Part shown: positions 1 to 7,543 of the stretch, piece by piece
How positions within the stretch are numbered: the first letter of the stretch is position 1
Layout of the letters: every line of letters begins with the position of its first letter
Origin: Geobacter sp.
GTDB taxonomy: Bacteria; Desulfobacterota; Desulfuromonadia; Geobacterales; Geobacteraceae
Length of the DNA: 27,391 nucleotides
Assembly: GCA_003857395.1 (NCBI GenBank)
Contig: RPRC01000114.1
Coordinates: 1-27,391, forward strand
Direction of reading: 5' to 3'
Program-made: the position numbers and the translations under genes
The notes under the pieces: model-generated
The model's database searches: none
Told to the model about the DNA's origin: nothing
Seen by the model: the letters and a program-made list of their open reading frames with translations, nothing else

Positions 1-24
1 CACTCTGGTGAACAATTTGTCCAC
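1..24 (-). CDS. Start of a probable RES-domain toxin gene (partial, runs off the left edge)
   Basis: Only the first eight codons lie in the window. Reading leftwards on the minus strand, a GTG overlaps the TAG stop of the antitoxin (TAGTG) and opens a frame reading MDKLFTRV up to the edge. A purine-rich ribosome binding site (GAGGGGGAG) sits about five bases before this GTG, so a translationally coupled gene is very likely. In the Xre/MbcA/ParS antitoxin family the gene immediately downstream is usually a RES-domain toxin, an NAD-degrading or ADP-ribosylating enzyme. The RES identity is inferred from that partnership, since no RES motif is visible in eight residues. Confidence 0.5.
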
Positions 25-452
25 TATCTCCCCCTCTGATAATCAAGATAGCGTGACACCTTGGCAATACCGATAATTCCATCGTCACGCATCACCTGCA
101 GGGGAGTCAGATTCTCGAACGCCTTGTTGCGAAGGTTGACCCAGGTATATCGCAGTGTTTCATTGTGCGGATACAGCAGACGAAGCGACTTGTGAATCGA
201 GAGTAGCCAGCCGGCGCGATCCAGCAGGTCCCTGAGATTGGGCAGTGGCGCGCCATTGCGGTATTTGGTCAGATTTGCCCTGCTGTTGGGACTCTGACCG
301 AGCAGTTCGAGTCTGTCGGCTGTCGAAAGCTGCCACAAATCGAATAACTTGGTAATGAGTTTCGCCAATCCGCTTCGGGCCTCATCAGACGTCAGGACTG
401 GTCTCTGATCGCCGCTCAGGGCCGTGTTTTCCTTCAGGTTGGGTACCGGCAT
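24..452 (-). CDS. Xre/MbcA/ParS-family antitoxin (DUF2384)
   Basis: Protein of about 142 residues. The central part (roughly residues 25-80) looks like an Xre-type helix-turn-helix region. The last 50 residues carry the toxin-binding DUF2384 pattern: LYPHNETL, then W, then RNKAFENLTPLQVM, a GIIGIAKV helix and YLD near the end. In this family the N-terminal part binds the operon's own promoter and the C-terminal part covers the RES toxin active site. An ATG at 458 is also in frame, but the ribosome binding site (GGAGG) is only three bases from it and nine bases from the ATG at 452, so 452 is preferred. The downstream frame starts inside its stop codon, as in a coupled toxin-antitoxin operon. 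The family call is firm. Whether the pair works cannot be judged with the toxin off the edge. Confidence 0.8.
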   Translation of the reverse strand: MPVPNLKENTALSGDQRPVLTSDEARSGLAKLITKLFDLWQLSTADRLELLGQSPNSRANLTKYRNGAPLPNLRDLLDRAGWLLSIHKSLRLLYPHNETLRYTWVNLRNKAFENLTPLQVMRDDGIIGIAKVSRYLDYQRGR

Positions 453-480
453 GATCATTCACCTCCCGCCAGTATTTGTT

Positions 481-511
481 TTTATAGTAACACTTTGTGT
501 TTATATGTCAA
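481..511 (-). promoter_or_regulatory. Antitoxin operon promoter with palindromic operator
   Basis: On the minus strand a perfect -35 hexamer TTGACA (506-511) precedes AT-rich -10 candidates at 481-488 (TATAAA at 19 bases or ACTATA at 17 bases). A perfect 13-base palindrome, AACAC-TTT-GTGTT (489-501), lies exactly between the two boxes. This is where a self-repressing Xre antitoxin would be expected to bind. The boxes and palindrome are visible; repression by the neighbouring antitoxin is inferred. Confidence 0.55.
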
Positions 512-541
512 CAAAAGGTACTTGAAGGGGTGATGGCATAA

Positions 542-791
542 ATTCTTGATGAACTGTGCATCTCGCAGAATGCATTTGCTCAGGCTTATTGGCGTTTCGC
601 CCATGCGCATTTCCCATGTCATTAATGGAACTCGGCCTGTCACTGCAGAGTTGGCACTGCTTTTTGGCAAAGCATTTGAACAGACGCCTAGTTACTGGAT
701 GAACCTACAGGCAAACTATGACTTGAAGATCGCGGAAAAAGCACTTGAGCGGAAAGTGCGTCAGGTTCGGCCGATTTCGCAGGCCGCGTAA
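542..791 (+). pseudogene. higA-like antitoxin remnant, frameshifted
   Basis: From 588 the frame reads IGVSPMRISHVINGTRPVTA, then a helix ending in FGKAFEQTPSYWMNLQANYDLK, which is the HigA/VapI helix-turn-helix family and its WxNLQxxYDL signature. The first part of that domain is present in a different frame from 542 (ILDELCISQNAFAQA). The two join if one extra T near 587 is removed. A TAA lies directly before ATT CTT in that upstream frame, so the N-terminal HPGE segment is lost too. An open frame beginning TTG at 546 exists but starts with nonsense residues. No higB toxin gene is next to it. It is a decayed antitoxin, unlikely to be functional. Confidence 0.7.
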
Positions 792-1007
792 GATTGCTAC
801 AACGCCAATTTCCTACACAAAAGGTCAACGAGATAATCTGAGTTGCAAAAACAAAATGCCGCGATTTGTTGATTATCGCCAAGATAGTCAATAAATTACC
901 TTTGTGTTGACCAGAGCAGAGAGCAGCAGAAACCTTTCTCTCTAAACCAGCTTAGGGCCGACTGAATGAGGGGACAGGCAGGATGCCGCTTCGATAGTTT
1001 TGTCACC

Positions 1008-1165
1008 CTACTGAGTTTGTACCACAACCACCGGTGCCGGCATGTGGGCCGGGAATCCGGCTGCGACCAAGGTCTCGCGAATAGTGCGATTACCGTCGAA
1101 ATAGACCTGCCAGTAATGGTCGTTGCGGCAGAACGGATAAACGGCAAGCAGCAGGCCCACCAGCT
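1008..1165 (-). pseudogene. C-terminal remnant of an MscS-type mechanosensitive channel
   Basis: In a minus-strand frame different from the glycosyltransferase fragment, the DNA reads YPFCRNDHYWQVYFDGNRTI, then RETLVAAGFPAHMPAPVVVV and QTQ before a TAG at 1008-1010. The HYWQVYFDxNRxIRExxxxAGxPxPMP pattern matches the cytoplasmic C-terminal beta-barrel end of MscS-family small-conductance channels. No membrane or pore segment is present and there is no start codon in context, so only about 50 codons of the gene survive. It abuts the glycosyltransferase fragment at about 1170-1180, which suggests a deletion joined two unrelated genes. The assignment rests on memory of the family pattern and is moderately sure. 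Confidence 0.5.
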
Positions 1166-1800
1166 CGATTGTCTGAAGTCCAGCGGTTATAGATTTCTTC
1201 CAGATTCAGCGACAGATTCTTCCAGGAATACTGCTCACAAGCTAGTTCCCGAGCTTTTTTGCCGATACTCCCAGAATAGTTCTGATTTTTCATCAACTCT
1301 AGAACTTTATCAGAAAATTCTTCAGGTGTATCCGCCAACAAAATATTCTCGCCGTCAGTACAAGCAATTCCTTCTGCTCCTATTGTAGTAGAAACAATCG
1401 CCTTTCCCATCGCCATTGCCTCAAGAATCTTCAGGCGTGTGCCGCTACCGGTAAGAAGTGGCACAATTGTGACAGCGGCCGAAGCAAAATAGGGACGTGT
1501 ATCAGGGACAAACCCGGTAACCTTTACCCTGCAACCATCCGCCAAAGCCTGAACTTCTTTTGAGGGGGCGTTTCCGACGATCACCAGCTTTGCCTCCGGT
1601 TCTTTCGCCAATATTATCGGGAAAATATTCTTACAGAAATATTGTATACCTTCATCATTTGGCGGATGGTTCATTGTACCGGTAAAAACTATAGTCGAAC
1701 GTTCTGCTTCAGAAGCATGTACTTTGAATAGTGCAACACCACGCGCAAAAAAAAGAATACTACGATTTTTATGCATTGAATTCAATTGATGATTGGGCAT
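1090..1800 (-). pseudogene. C-terminal half of a GT4-family glycosyltransferase, fused to foreign tail
   Basis: The open frame carries the nucleotide-sugar-binding half of a GT-B glycosyltransferase. The strand VFTGTMNHPPN starts the second Rossmann fold. AKLVIVGNAPS, VKVTGFVPDTRPYF and the donor-binding KILEAMAMGKAIVSTTIGAEGI motif follow, and then the closing helix ending EEIYNR at about 1181. Full GT4 enzymes are around 380 residues with an acceptor-binding N-terminal domain, which is absent here. The first 35 residues of the frame do not resemble the family and the last 30 are out-of-frame MscS-like DNA. The pattern recalls the sugar transferases of exopolysaccharide clusters, but no such cluster is visible. 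It is best read as a gene remnant. Confidence 0.7.
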
Positions 1801-1857
1801 GTGAAGGGTCTTGGCGTTTCCGCTTCGCTGCTTGCCATTACCTGTTTTGAAGTTCGC

Positions 1858-2796
1858 TTAGGAGTGTCGGGGAAAAGGTCCCGCATGACGCGGCACTGTG
1901 TCGAGTGAAAAGTGCCCGACAGCCCAGGAAAGAATCTCCAGACAGGACGCATTGCGAAGAAACAACGGGGGGTCTTGACCAAGAAAGCGAAGCGAATCTA
2001 AGAGCAGCAGGTGCCCTTCCCGCTCCAGGTCACGGCTCGAAGCAAGGGAGACGGCATTATCCCGCTTGCTGAGTTTGGCACCATCGGGATCGGTGACAAG
2101 GGGAAGGTGGAAATAGTCAGGCTCGGGAAAGCCCAGAAGTCGTTGCAGATGGATCTGTCTGGGTGTGGAAGAAAGGAGGTCGGCACCGCGCACCACCTGG
2201 TTCACGCCTGATTCCGCGTCATCCACCACCACAGCCAACTGGTAGGCAAATAAGCCGTCCGCCCTTTTCACCACGAAATCGCCTCCCAGGGTGGCAAGAT
2301 TCTGACAGAAACACCCCATCAGCCCGTCTTGAAAACAGACCGGTTCGTCGCTCACCCGCACCCGGATGGAACGGGCGCTTTTCCCGGCGGGGAGCCCGTT
2401 TCGGCAGAGGCCCGAATAGACCGGACCCTCGTCGCCTGGATGTGGCGCCGTGGCAATCCGGGCAATTTCGGCACGGGAACAGCCGCACGGATAGGCGACG
2501 CCACTCCGCAGCAGCCTGTCGAGAGTTGCAGTGTAGACATGGCTGCGACGGCTCTGCCGAAGCACCTCGCCGTCCCACTGAAAGCCGAGTGTCTCAAGGG
2601 TACGGAGCATATCATCGGCAACCCCGGGGATCACCCTTGGAGTGTCCAGGTCCTCGACGCGCAGGAGCCATTGCCCACCGCCCTGTTTGGCCAGCAGATA
2701 ACTTCCGAGCGCCGTTACCACGGAGCCGAGGTGCAGGGGGACGGTGGGCGAAGGTGCGAAGCGGCCGATTATCGTGGGAAGAACAGTGGTTGTCAT
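1858..2796 (-). CDS. gluQ: Glutamyl-Q tRNA(Asp) synthetase
   Basis: The 312-residue product matches GluQ (YadB), a truncated GluRS paralogue. It activates glutamate without tRNA and transfers it to queuosine at position 34 of tRNA(Asp). Visible elements are the N-terminal GRFAPSPT and LHLGS nucleotide-binding segment (residues 11-25), RVEDLDTPR (46-54), the zinc-site residues Cys104, Cys106, Tyr127 and Cys131, and the KLSKR motif of class I synthetases. The anticodon-binding domains of true GluRS are absent, as expected for GluQ. Residue 19 is Val where the family nearly always has Gly (SPTG, seen here as SPTV), a single GGC to GTC change beside the ATP site. The start is an ATG without a strong ribosome binding site. 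The function is secure apart from that odd residue. Confidence 0.9.
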   Translation of the reverse strand: MTTTVLPTIIGRFAPSPTVPLHLGSVVTALGSYLLAKQGGGQWLLRVEDLDTPRVIPGVADDMLRTLETLGFQWDGEVLRQSRRSHVYTATLDRLLRSGVAYPCGCSRAEIARIATAPHPGDEGPVYSGLCRNGLPAGKSARSIRVRVSDEPVCFQDGLMGCFCQNLATLGGDFVVKRADGLFAYQLAVVVDDAESGVNQVVRGADLLSSTPRQIHLQRLLGFPEPDYFHLPLVTDPDGAKLSKRDNAVSLASSRDLEREGHLLLLDSLRFLGQDPPLFLRNASCLEILSWAVGHFSLDTVPRHAGPFPRHS

Positions 2797-2866
2797 GGGG
2801 ATAAGCTACAGGTTGAAAGCTGGGGGCCAGAGGAAAATACAACCTTCGGCCTTCAGCCCAGGTACC

Positions 2867-3181
2867 TTAATCAAGAAACGAGCAGCAGTAATCCATCAGC
2901 GTCTTGACCTTCACAGTAAAGCTTGAGTTCGCCGGCACCTCGAAGGCCTCGCCACCCTTCACCGTTTTGCTCTCCGCTGCCCCGCCAATGGAGACTTCGA
3001 CATCGCCGGCCAGAACCTCCATCAACTCGGCTGCCGCGGTGTTGAAGGTGTACTCGCCCGGCAGCATGACGCCGAGGGTCTTTTTGCTGCCGTCGGCAAG
3101 TACGATTGTTCGGCTCGTTACCTTGCCGTCAAAATAAACATTGGCCTTTTTTACGACTGTTACGTTCTTGAATTCAGACAT
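2867..3181 (-). CDS. ppnP: Pyrimidine/purine nucleoside phosphorylase
   Basis: Small cupin-fold protein of 104 residues (PpnP, formerly YaiE/DUF1255). It phosphorolyses several ribonucleosides to free base and ribose-1-phosphate in nucleotide salvage. The N-terminus MSEFKNVTVVKKANVYFDGK, the motif LGVMLPGEYTFNT, the central AAELMEVLAGDVEV and the ending [17 protein letters not shown] with a terminal Cys-Cys segment are typical, and the length is right for the family. An in-frame ATG lies seven codons upstream, but the start at 3181 follows an AGGAGGA ribosome binding site at ideal spacing and gives the family's usual N-terminus. It appears to be a single-gene unit between gluQ and the hda-like gene. 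Confidence 0.92.
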   Translation of the reverse strand: MSEFKNVTVVKKANVYFDGKVTSRTIVLADGSKKTLGVMLPGEYTFNTAAAELMEVLAGDVEVSIGGAAESKTVKGGEAFEVPANSSFTVKVKTLMDYCCSFLD

Positions 3182-3270
3182 GAGATTCCTCCTCTTATTC
3201 ATTCCTAATTACGTAGTTTCATCCGGAAACGGTTCTTTTCCGCCCCTGAGCGACCCCTTATCTCAGGGAG

Positions 3271-3349
3271 AAGGAGCACGAGTGCGCTGAAGCCCATCAG
3301 CAAAAAGGAGCACGTGTGCGCCGAAGCGCGTCAGCGCGAAGGAGCAAGG
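3271..3349. repeat. 34-base imperfect tandem repeat, about 2.3 copies
   Basis: Units begin at 3271, 3305 and 3339 with AAGGAGCACG, AAGGAGCACG and AAGGAGCAAG. The first two units run on as GTGCGC-GAAGC-TCAGC with a few substitutions. The third, partial unit overlaps the last codons and stop of the hda-like gene, so the repeat grew from, or into, the 3' end of that coding region. A separate 7-base inverted repeat (CCCTGAG at 3244-3250, CTCAGGG at 3262-3268) lies just beside it. No function is evident. Confidence 0.65.
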
Positions 3350-4059
3350 ACTTCCCGCGCCAACCGCAGCGTAATCTTGCGGCTTTCCGACAAGGCATGA
3401 CGGCTGATCTTCTCCAGGGCATCGAGAAGCGAGGGCACATCCCTGCGAACATTCTTCAGGATATACTCGGCAACATCCCCGGGCAGGATCACCTGCCGGT
3501 CTTCTGCAAGCTTCGAAAGGATCATGCGGCGGGATTCGTCATCGGTGATATCCATCCCCGCCACCAGACCCCAGAGCAGGCGGGAAATGAGGTGATCGTC
3601 AAGATGGGGCAGTTCCTTGGGTGGATAGAGACCGGTGACCAGAATCTTTTTCCCGGCACCGTAGAAATCGTTGAAGAGCTGCCAGACCTCAACCCTGATA
3701 CTGGCGTTGTCCGGAATCAGGTGCATATCGTCAATCAGCAGCGCCGGTGCGCCAGCAAAACGCTCGCCGAGGAGCGAGGCGCCTTCTGTCGGGTAATTGC
3801 CCTGGTAGAGCTGGTCAATATCTCGAAACGAGATGTAGGGTGCCGACTGACCGGTCTGTGAGGAAAGGAGACTGCCGACCGAGGCCAGGAGATGGGTCTT
3901 GCCGCAGCCGGAGGGACCGTAGAGGTAAAGGAGACTTTCGTTTCCACTGCCCTCGGCAAGCTGCCGGGCAAAGTGATAGGCAGCGCGATTGCCGTTGCAA
4001 ACGACAAAGTTCTCAAAGGTGTAGCGCGTTTTGGGTGGAAAATCGAAGACCAGCTGCAT
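3331..4059 (-). CDS. DnaA/Hda-like AAA+ ATPase
   Basis: Protein of 242 residues resembling the AAA+ domain of DnaA without its DNA-binding domain IV, the architecture of Hda. Visible are an N-terminal MQLVFDFPPK stretch (Hda-type proteins carry a clamp-binding QL[SP]LP-like peptide here), Walker A GPSGCGKTH (about residues 48-56), Walker B ALLIDDMHLI (about 106-115), an arginine-finger region ISRLLWGLVAG and the sensor 2 region. In E. coli Hda with the sliding clamp stimulates ATP hydrolysis by DnaA and prevents re-initiation. It starts two bases after the ruvB stop codon, so it is probably translated from the ruv transcript. Whether it regulates DnaA here is inferred from family similarity only. 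Confidence 0.8.
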   Translation of the reverse strand: MQLVFDFPPKTRYTFENFVVCNGNRAAYHFARQLAEGSGNESLLYLYGPSGCGKTHLLASVGSLLSSQTGQSAPYISFRDIDQLYQGNYPTEGASLLGERFAGAPALLIDDMHLIPDNASIRVEVWQLFNDFYGAGKKILVTGLYPPKELPHLDDHLISRLLWGLVAGMDITDDESRRMILSKLAEDRQVILPGDVAEYILKNVRRDVPSLLDALEKISRHALSESRKITLRLAREVLAPSR

Positions 4060-4061
4060 GG

Positions 4062-5078
4062 CTAGAAAAGCTTCCCTTGTGGTGATTCCGGAACCGGACG
4101 CTCGAAATGGAGATAAGCCGCCCGCGTGGCCATCCTGCCCCGGGGAGTGCGGTTGAGAAAACCGTTCTGGATCAGGTACGGCTCGTAGACGTCCTCAATC
4201 GTGTCGCTTTCCTCACAGATGGCCGCAGCCAGCGTATCGAGCCCCACCGGGCCGCCGGAAAACTTGTCGATGATGGTGAGCATGATCAACCGGTCCATGG
4301 GATCGAAGCCGCGCTCGTCGATCTCCAGCAGCAGCAGGGCATCATGGGCCACCTGCCGGGTAATGACGCCGTCGGCACGCACCTGGGCGAAATCGCGCAC
4401 ACGCCGCAACAAGCGGTTCGCTACCCGAGGTGTGCCACGACTGCGGCGTGCCATCTCAGTCGCGCCTTCCGGTTCGATTTCGATGCCGAGAATGCGGGCG
4501 GAGCGGGTCACGATCGTGGACAGTTCCTGCTCATTATAGAATTCGAGGCGTGAAACGACGCCGAAACGATCACGAAGAGGCGACGAAAGCAGGCCGGCAC
4601 GGGTAGTGGCACCAACGAGGGTAAATTTTGGCAGGTCCAGTTTAATGGTGCGAGCGCTCGGTCCCTGGCCAATGATGATGTCCAGCTGATAATCCTCCAT
4701 GGCCGGATAGAGGATTTCCTCCACTACATGGGATAGGCGGTGGATCTCATCGATAAAAAGCACATCGTGCGGTTCCAGGTTAGTGAGAATGGCAGCCAGA
4801 TCCCCCGGCCGTTCAATAACCGGTCCCGAAGTGGACTTGATGTTCACCCCCATCTCGGTGGCAATGATGTTTGCCAGGGTTGTCTTGCCAAGACCCGGCG
4901 GACCGCAGAGCAGCACGTGATCCAGCGACTCGCCGCGCCCGCGGGCCGCGTCGATGAACAGCTGGAGATTTCCCTTGGCCTTCTGCTGCCCCACGTATTC
5001 TTCAAGGGCGCGGGGGCGCAGCGAGGATTCAAAGAGAACATCGTCTTCGGTTGTCTGTGGTGCGATGATTCGGGTCAT
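4062..5078 (-). CDS. ruvB: Holliday junction branch migration ATPase RuvB
   Basis: Full-length RuvB of 338 residues, the hexameric AAA+ motor that drives Holliday junctions through the RuvA tetramer during recombinational repair. Visible are [15 protein letters not shown] at the N-terminus, Walker [10 protein letters not shown] (59-67), Walker [10 protein letters not shown], the ATTRAG sensor 1 region, SPLRDRFG with the arginine finger, and the C-terminal winged helix ending [10 protein letters not shown]. Length and motifs match the family without gaps. It lies 93 bases after ruvA on the same strand, with only a weak ribosome binding site before the ATG, and is followed two bases later by the hda-like gene. 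Confidence 0.97.
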   Translation of the reverse strand: MTRIIAPQTTEDDVLFESSLRPRALEEYVGQQKAKGNLQLFIDAARGRGESLDHVLLCGPPGLGKTTLANIIATEMGVNIKSTSGPVIERPGDLAAILTNLEPHDVLFIDEIHRLSHVVEEILYPAMEDYQLDIIIGQGPSARTIKLDLPKFTLVGATTRAGLLSSPLRDRFGVVSRLEFYNEQELSTIVTRSARILGIEIEPEGATEMARRSRGTPRVANRLLRRVRDFAQVRADGVITRQVAHDALLLLEIDERGFDPMDRLIMLTIIDKFSGGPVGLDTLAAAICEESDTIEDVYEPYLIQNGFLNRTPRGRMATRAAYLHFERPVPESPQGKLF

Positions 5079-5149
5079 TAGAAAACCAGTGTCCAGAGGA
5101 TGGTAAACAATGAATGGTGTGGACTGTTTGTGGTTCTACTGTACACTAG

Positions 5150-5163
5150 TCACTGTTCACTGT
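5150..5163. repeat. Tandem heptamer in the ruvA-ruvB spacer
   Basis: The 93-base spacer contains TCACTGT twice in tandem, with degenerate copies on either side (5138-5168; ACAGTGA on the coding strand). Such heptamer strings are a common kind of simple intergenic repeat. No hairpin, promoter or ORF is evident in the spacer. Confidence 0.45.
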
Positions 5164-5171
5164 TCGCTGCC

Positions 5172-5771
5172 TTACTTCATCAAAGACTTCAACGCCTGCT
5201 TCAACACCTGCTCCATGGAGTCGTCCGGAGACACTCGCATCTCGGCAAGGGCTTTCCTTACCACCGCCTCTTTATAGCCGAGGTTGATCAGGGCCGAGGC
5301 GACGTCTTCCTCGATTCCCGAGCTTGGCGCCAGGGACTCTCCACCCGCAGAGGTGCCGGCAAACTCCAGCTTTTGCACTTTGTCCTTCAATTCCAGCACC
5401 AAGCGTTCCGCGGTCTTTTTGCCGATACCGGGAACAGCGGAGAGCCGCGCCAGATCCCCACGGACGATGGCAGAAGCCAGTTCTTTCACCTGAATATTGG
5501 AAAGAATATCTTTACCCAGTTTCGGGCCGATGCCGGAAACGGAGATGAGCAGCTGGAAAAAGATCTTTTCGTCCGCCGTGCGGAAGCCGTAGAGGCTGAT
5601 GGCATCTTCTTTCACATGGGTATAGATGTTGAGGGATATCTCTGCCCCGCCGTCGGGAAGTTCGTAATAGGTGGAAAAGGGAATCTGCACCCGGTAGCCG
5701 ACGCCGTTGACGTCGAGAATAATGTACTCGGGTGATTTATGGGCAATTTTACCGGTAAGTAGGGCGATCAT
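5172..5771 (-). CDS. ruvA: Holliday junction DNA helicase subunit RuvA
   Basis: RuvA, 199 residues, the tetrameric junction-binding subunit that positions RuvB and RuvC. The N-terminal OB fold begins [20 protein letters not shown], with [11 protein letters not shown] following. The two helix-hairpin-helix motifs are visible as VSGIGPKLG and [19 protein letters not shown]. An acidic, Ser/Gly-rich linker leads to the C-terminal RuvB-binding three-helix domain ([17 protein letters not shown]). The start ATG overlaps the ruvC stop codon by four bases (ATGA), so the two are translationally coupled. All expected parts are present. Confidence 0.97.
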   Translation of the reverse strand: MIALLTGKIAHKSPEYIILDVNGVGYRVQIPFSTYYELPDGGAEISLNIYTHVKEDAISLYGFRTADEKIFFQLLISVSGIGPKLGKDILSNIQVKELASAIVRGDLARLSAVPGIGKKTAERLVLELKDKVQKLEFAGTSAGGESLAPSSGIEEDVASALINLGYKEAVVRKALAEMRVSPDDSMEQVLKQALKSLMK

Positions 5772-6262
5772 CCCGTTTGCCTCCGAAGGGCGTTCAGTTT
5801 GTGCGAATGGGCGTGGCAGACCGCCACGGCAAGAGCATCAGAGGCATCCTCCTGCGCGATTTCCGGAAGGTTGAGGAGCGCCTTGAGCATCTGCTGAACC
5901 TGCACCTTGGCAGCCTTTCCATGACCGACAACCGCCTGCTTCACCTGGAGCGCAGAGTATTCGTACACGGGAAGACCGGCATTTACCGCGGCCACGATTG
6001 CCGCCCCGCGGGCCTGCCCGAGTTTCAGGGCGCTCTGGACGTTTTTGGCGAAGAAGATGTTCTCCACGGCAACCACTTCGGGCTGAAAGCGCTCGATAAT
6101 CTCGCTAAGTCCGCGGTAAATCCTCTGCAGGCGAAGGGGAAAGTCTTTGGCCGCATCGGTAAAGATGGCACCGTTATCCACATGAATCAGACGATTGCCT
6201 TCCTTCACGATGATGCCGTACCCGGTGATCCGCGAACCGGGGTCGATGCCGAGAATTTTCAT
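5768..6262 (-). CDS. ruvC: Crossover junction endodeoxyribonuclease RuvC
   Basis: RuvC of 164 residues, the RNase H-fold dimer that cuts Holliday junctions symmetrically. The first acidic residue is in [13 protein letters not shown] (Asp7), the second in [10 protein letters not shown], and the last pair in the C-terminal segment [16 protein letters not shown]. The basic loop [12 protein letters not shown] is in place. Length and catalytic carboxylates agree with the family. It is the first gene of the ruvC-ruvA-ruvB-hda unit. The start ATG at 6262 follows a weak ACAGG-type site and fits the universal MxILGIDPG beginning. Confidence 0.97.
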   Translation of the reverse strand: MKILGIDPGSRITGYGIIVKEGNRLIHVDNGAIFTDAAKDFPLRLQRIYRGLSEIIERFQPEVVAVENIFFAKNVQSALKLGQARGAAIVAAVNAGLPVYEYSALQVKQAVVGHGKAAKVQVQQMLKALLNLPEIAQEDASDALAVAVCHAHSHKLNALRRQTG

Positions 6263-6300
6263 GTAAAAAAACCTGTCAGCGTTGAGGGTCCCTCTGGTCG

Positions 6301-6338
6301 TTCAGTCTGGGCAGGCACAGGGGCCTGCCCAGACTGAA
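6301..6338. repeat. Perfect 16-base inverted repeat upstream of ruvC
   Basis: TTCAGTCTGGGCAGGC (6301-6316) and its exact reverse complement (6323-6338) are separated by six bases. The element would form a very stable hairpin. It lacks a T-run on either side, so it is not a classical terminator. It lies between the yebC terminator and the ruvC start, and could be a REP-like dispersed element or a structure in the ruvC leader. Confidence 0.7.
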
Positions 6339-6339
6339 A

Positions 6340-6376
6340 CAGAATAAAACTCGAAGGGCGGGCCATCTGCCCGCCC
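6340..6376 (-). terminator. Rho-independent terminator of yebC
   Basis: An 8-base GC stem (GGGCGGGC 6356-6363, GCCCGCCC 6369-6376) with a five-base loop begins 10 bases after the yebC stop codon. On the minus strand it is followed by the T-rich stretch TTCGAGTTTTATTCTG. This separates yebC transcription from ruvC. Confidence 0.7.
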
Positions 6377-6386
6377 CCTGAAGCTC

Positions 6387-7130
6387 CTACATCATCTTTT
6401 CCATCTCTTCATCCGAGATATCGAAGTTCGCATAGACGTTCTGAACGTCATCGTTATCTTCAAGCCTGTCCATGAGCTTCAGCATGCTCTCGGCCTGCTT
6501 ACCGTCCAGCTTGACCATGGTCTGGGGAATCATGGTGACTTCGGCGGATTCATATTTGAAGCCGGCTTTTTCCAGAGCCTCGCGTACCTCGATAAAGGCA
6601 GAGGGATCGGTTACCACCTCAATCTGCCCTTCTTCGTCGGAAACATCGTCGGCCCCCACTTCCAAGGCTGCCTCGAACAGCGAGTCAAAGTCGGTATCCT
6701 TTGAATAGACGATCAGGCCCTTCTTGTCGAACAACCAGGCAACGCAACCCGCTTCGCCCATGTTTCCGTTACACTTGGAGAAGATACTCCGCACGTCGGA
6801 AACGGTTCTGTTGCGGTTGTCGGTCATAACCTCCACCAGGACAGCAACACCACCAGGACCGTAGCCCTCATAGGTCGTTTCCTCGTAGTTTACCCCCTCA
6901 AGCCCGCCGGAACCCTTCTTGACGGCCCGCTCGATGTTGTCCTTCGGCATGTTTTCGCTTTTTGCCTTATCAATGGCGGTACGCAGCCGCGGGTTTGCAT
7001 CGGGATCAGCCCCTCCCATTTTTGCGGCAACGGTTAATTCCTTGATTATCTTGGTAAATACTTTCCCACGCTTGGCATCAGCAGCACCTTTTTTGTGCTT
7101 TATGGTGCTCCATTTATTATGACCTGACAT
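6387..7130 (-). CDS. YebC/PmpR-family protein (TACO1-type)
   Basis: Full-length YebC/PmpR protein of 247 residues. The hallmark N-terminus [20 protein letters not shown] is intact, followed by [28 protein letters not shown] and [14 protein letters not shown], and the acidic third domain ends [13 protein letters not shown]. Family members have been described as DNA-binding regulators near ruv operons and, more recently, as factors acting on ribosomes stalled at proline runs. The gene lies next to ruvCAB as in many bacteria, but here it has its own terminator and is a separate unit. An AAAGGA ribosome binding site lies 11 bases before the ATG. Confidence 0.95.
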   Translation of the reverse strand: MSGHNKWSTIKHKKGAADAKRGKVFTKIIKELTVAAKMGGADPDANPRLRTAIDKAKSENMPKDNIERAVKKGSGGLEGVNYEETTYEGYGPGGVAVLVEVMTDNRNRTVSDVRSIFSKCNGNMGEAGCVAWLFDKKGLIVYSKDTDFDSLFEAALEVGADDVSDEEGQIEVVTDPSAFIEVREALEKAGFKYESAEVTMIPQTMVKLDGKQAESMLKLMDRLEDNDDVQNVYANFDISDEEMEKMM

Positions 7131-7543
7131 GTCCCGTAGTTCCTTTCATCTCAAACTGTTTGTGCCCCCTAGCCTGTCAGACGTAGGAAATCAAAGCGAA
7201 AATTCGGCTGGGCGAGGACAGATTTTGTCGATTTTGCAGGGCAATAGTTGTTCTATTGACCAAAAAAGCGGCGGAATATGGACCGTCCAGACGGATTTGC
7301 AGCAGAGTTACCCTAAGTTCGACAGGCTTCTAAAAACTTCGGAATAGTAGCATGGGGAAAAGCGGCTTGTAAAGGATGAAAATGACCTCAAAGCAAGCTA
7401 ATTCAGTGTTTTCACCACGCTTGACGCGCCCGGCAACGCTAAGCTTTACTTGCCTTGCTGCTGCCAATCATGGTAAAAATTCACTATCCGTTCAGCACGT
7501 TGTGCCGAAACCATCCAGTCCAGGAAAACAAGGAGTTACTTTC
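7131..7543. other. Long intergenic region between yebC and the aminotransferase
   Basis: Divergent-promoter region of 413 bases. No credible protein is encoded: an open frame across 7129-7347 has no family resemblance, and the in-frame extension of the aminotransferase (7376-7543) lacks a ribosome binding site and conserved character. The stretch 7180-7345 contains short inverted repeats (GACA-GATTT-TGTC near 7219; CAATAG-TTGTT-CTATTG near 7243) and has the look of a structured leader or dispersed intergenic repeat. No known riboswitch was recognised. Confidence 0.4.

Noticed and set aside
2163..2804. Long plus-strand frames opposite gluQ
   Set aside because: They are arginine- and proline-rich, low in complexity and antisense to a clear gene.
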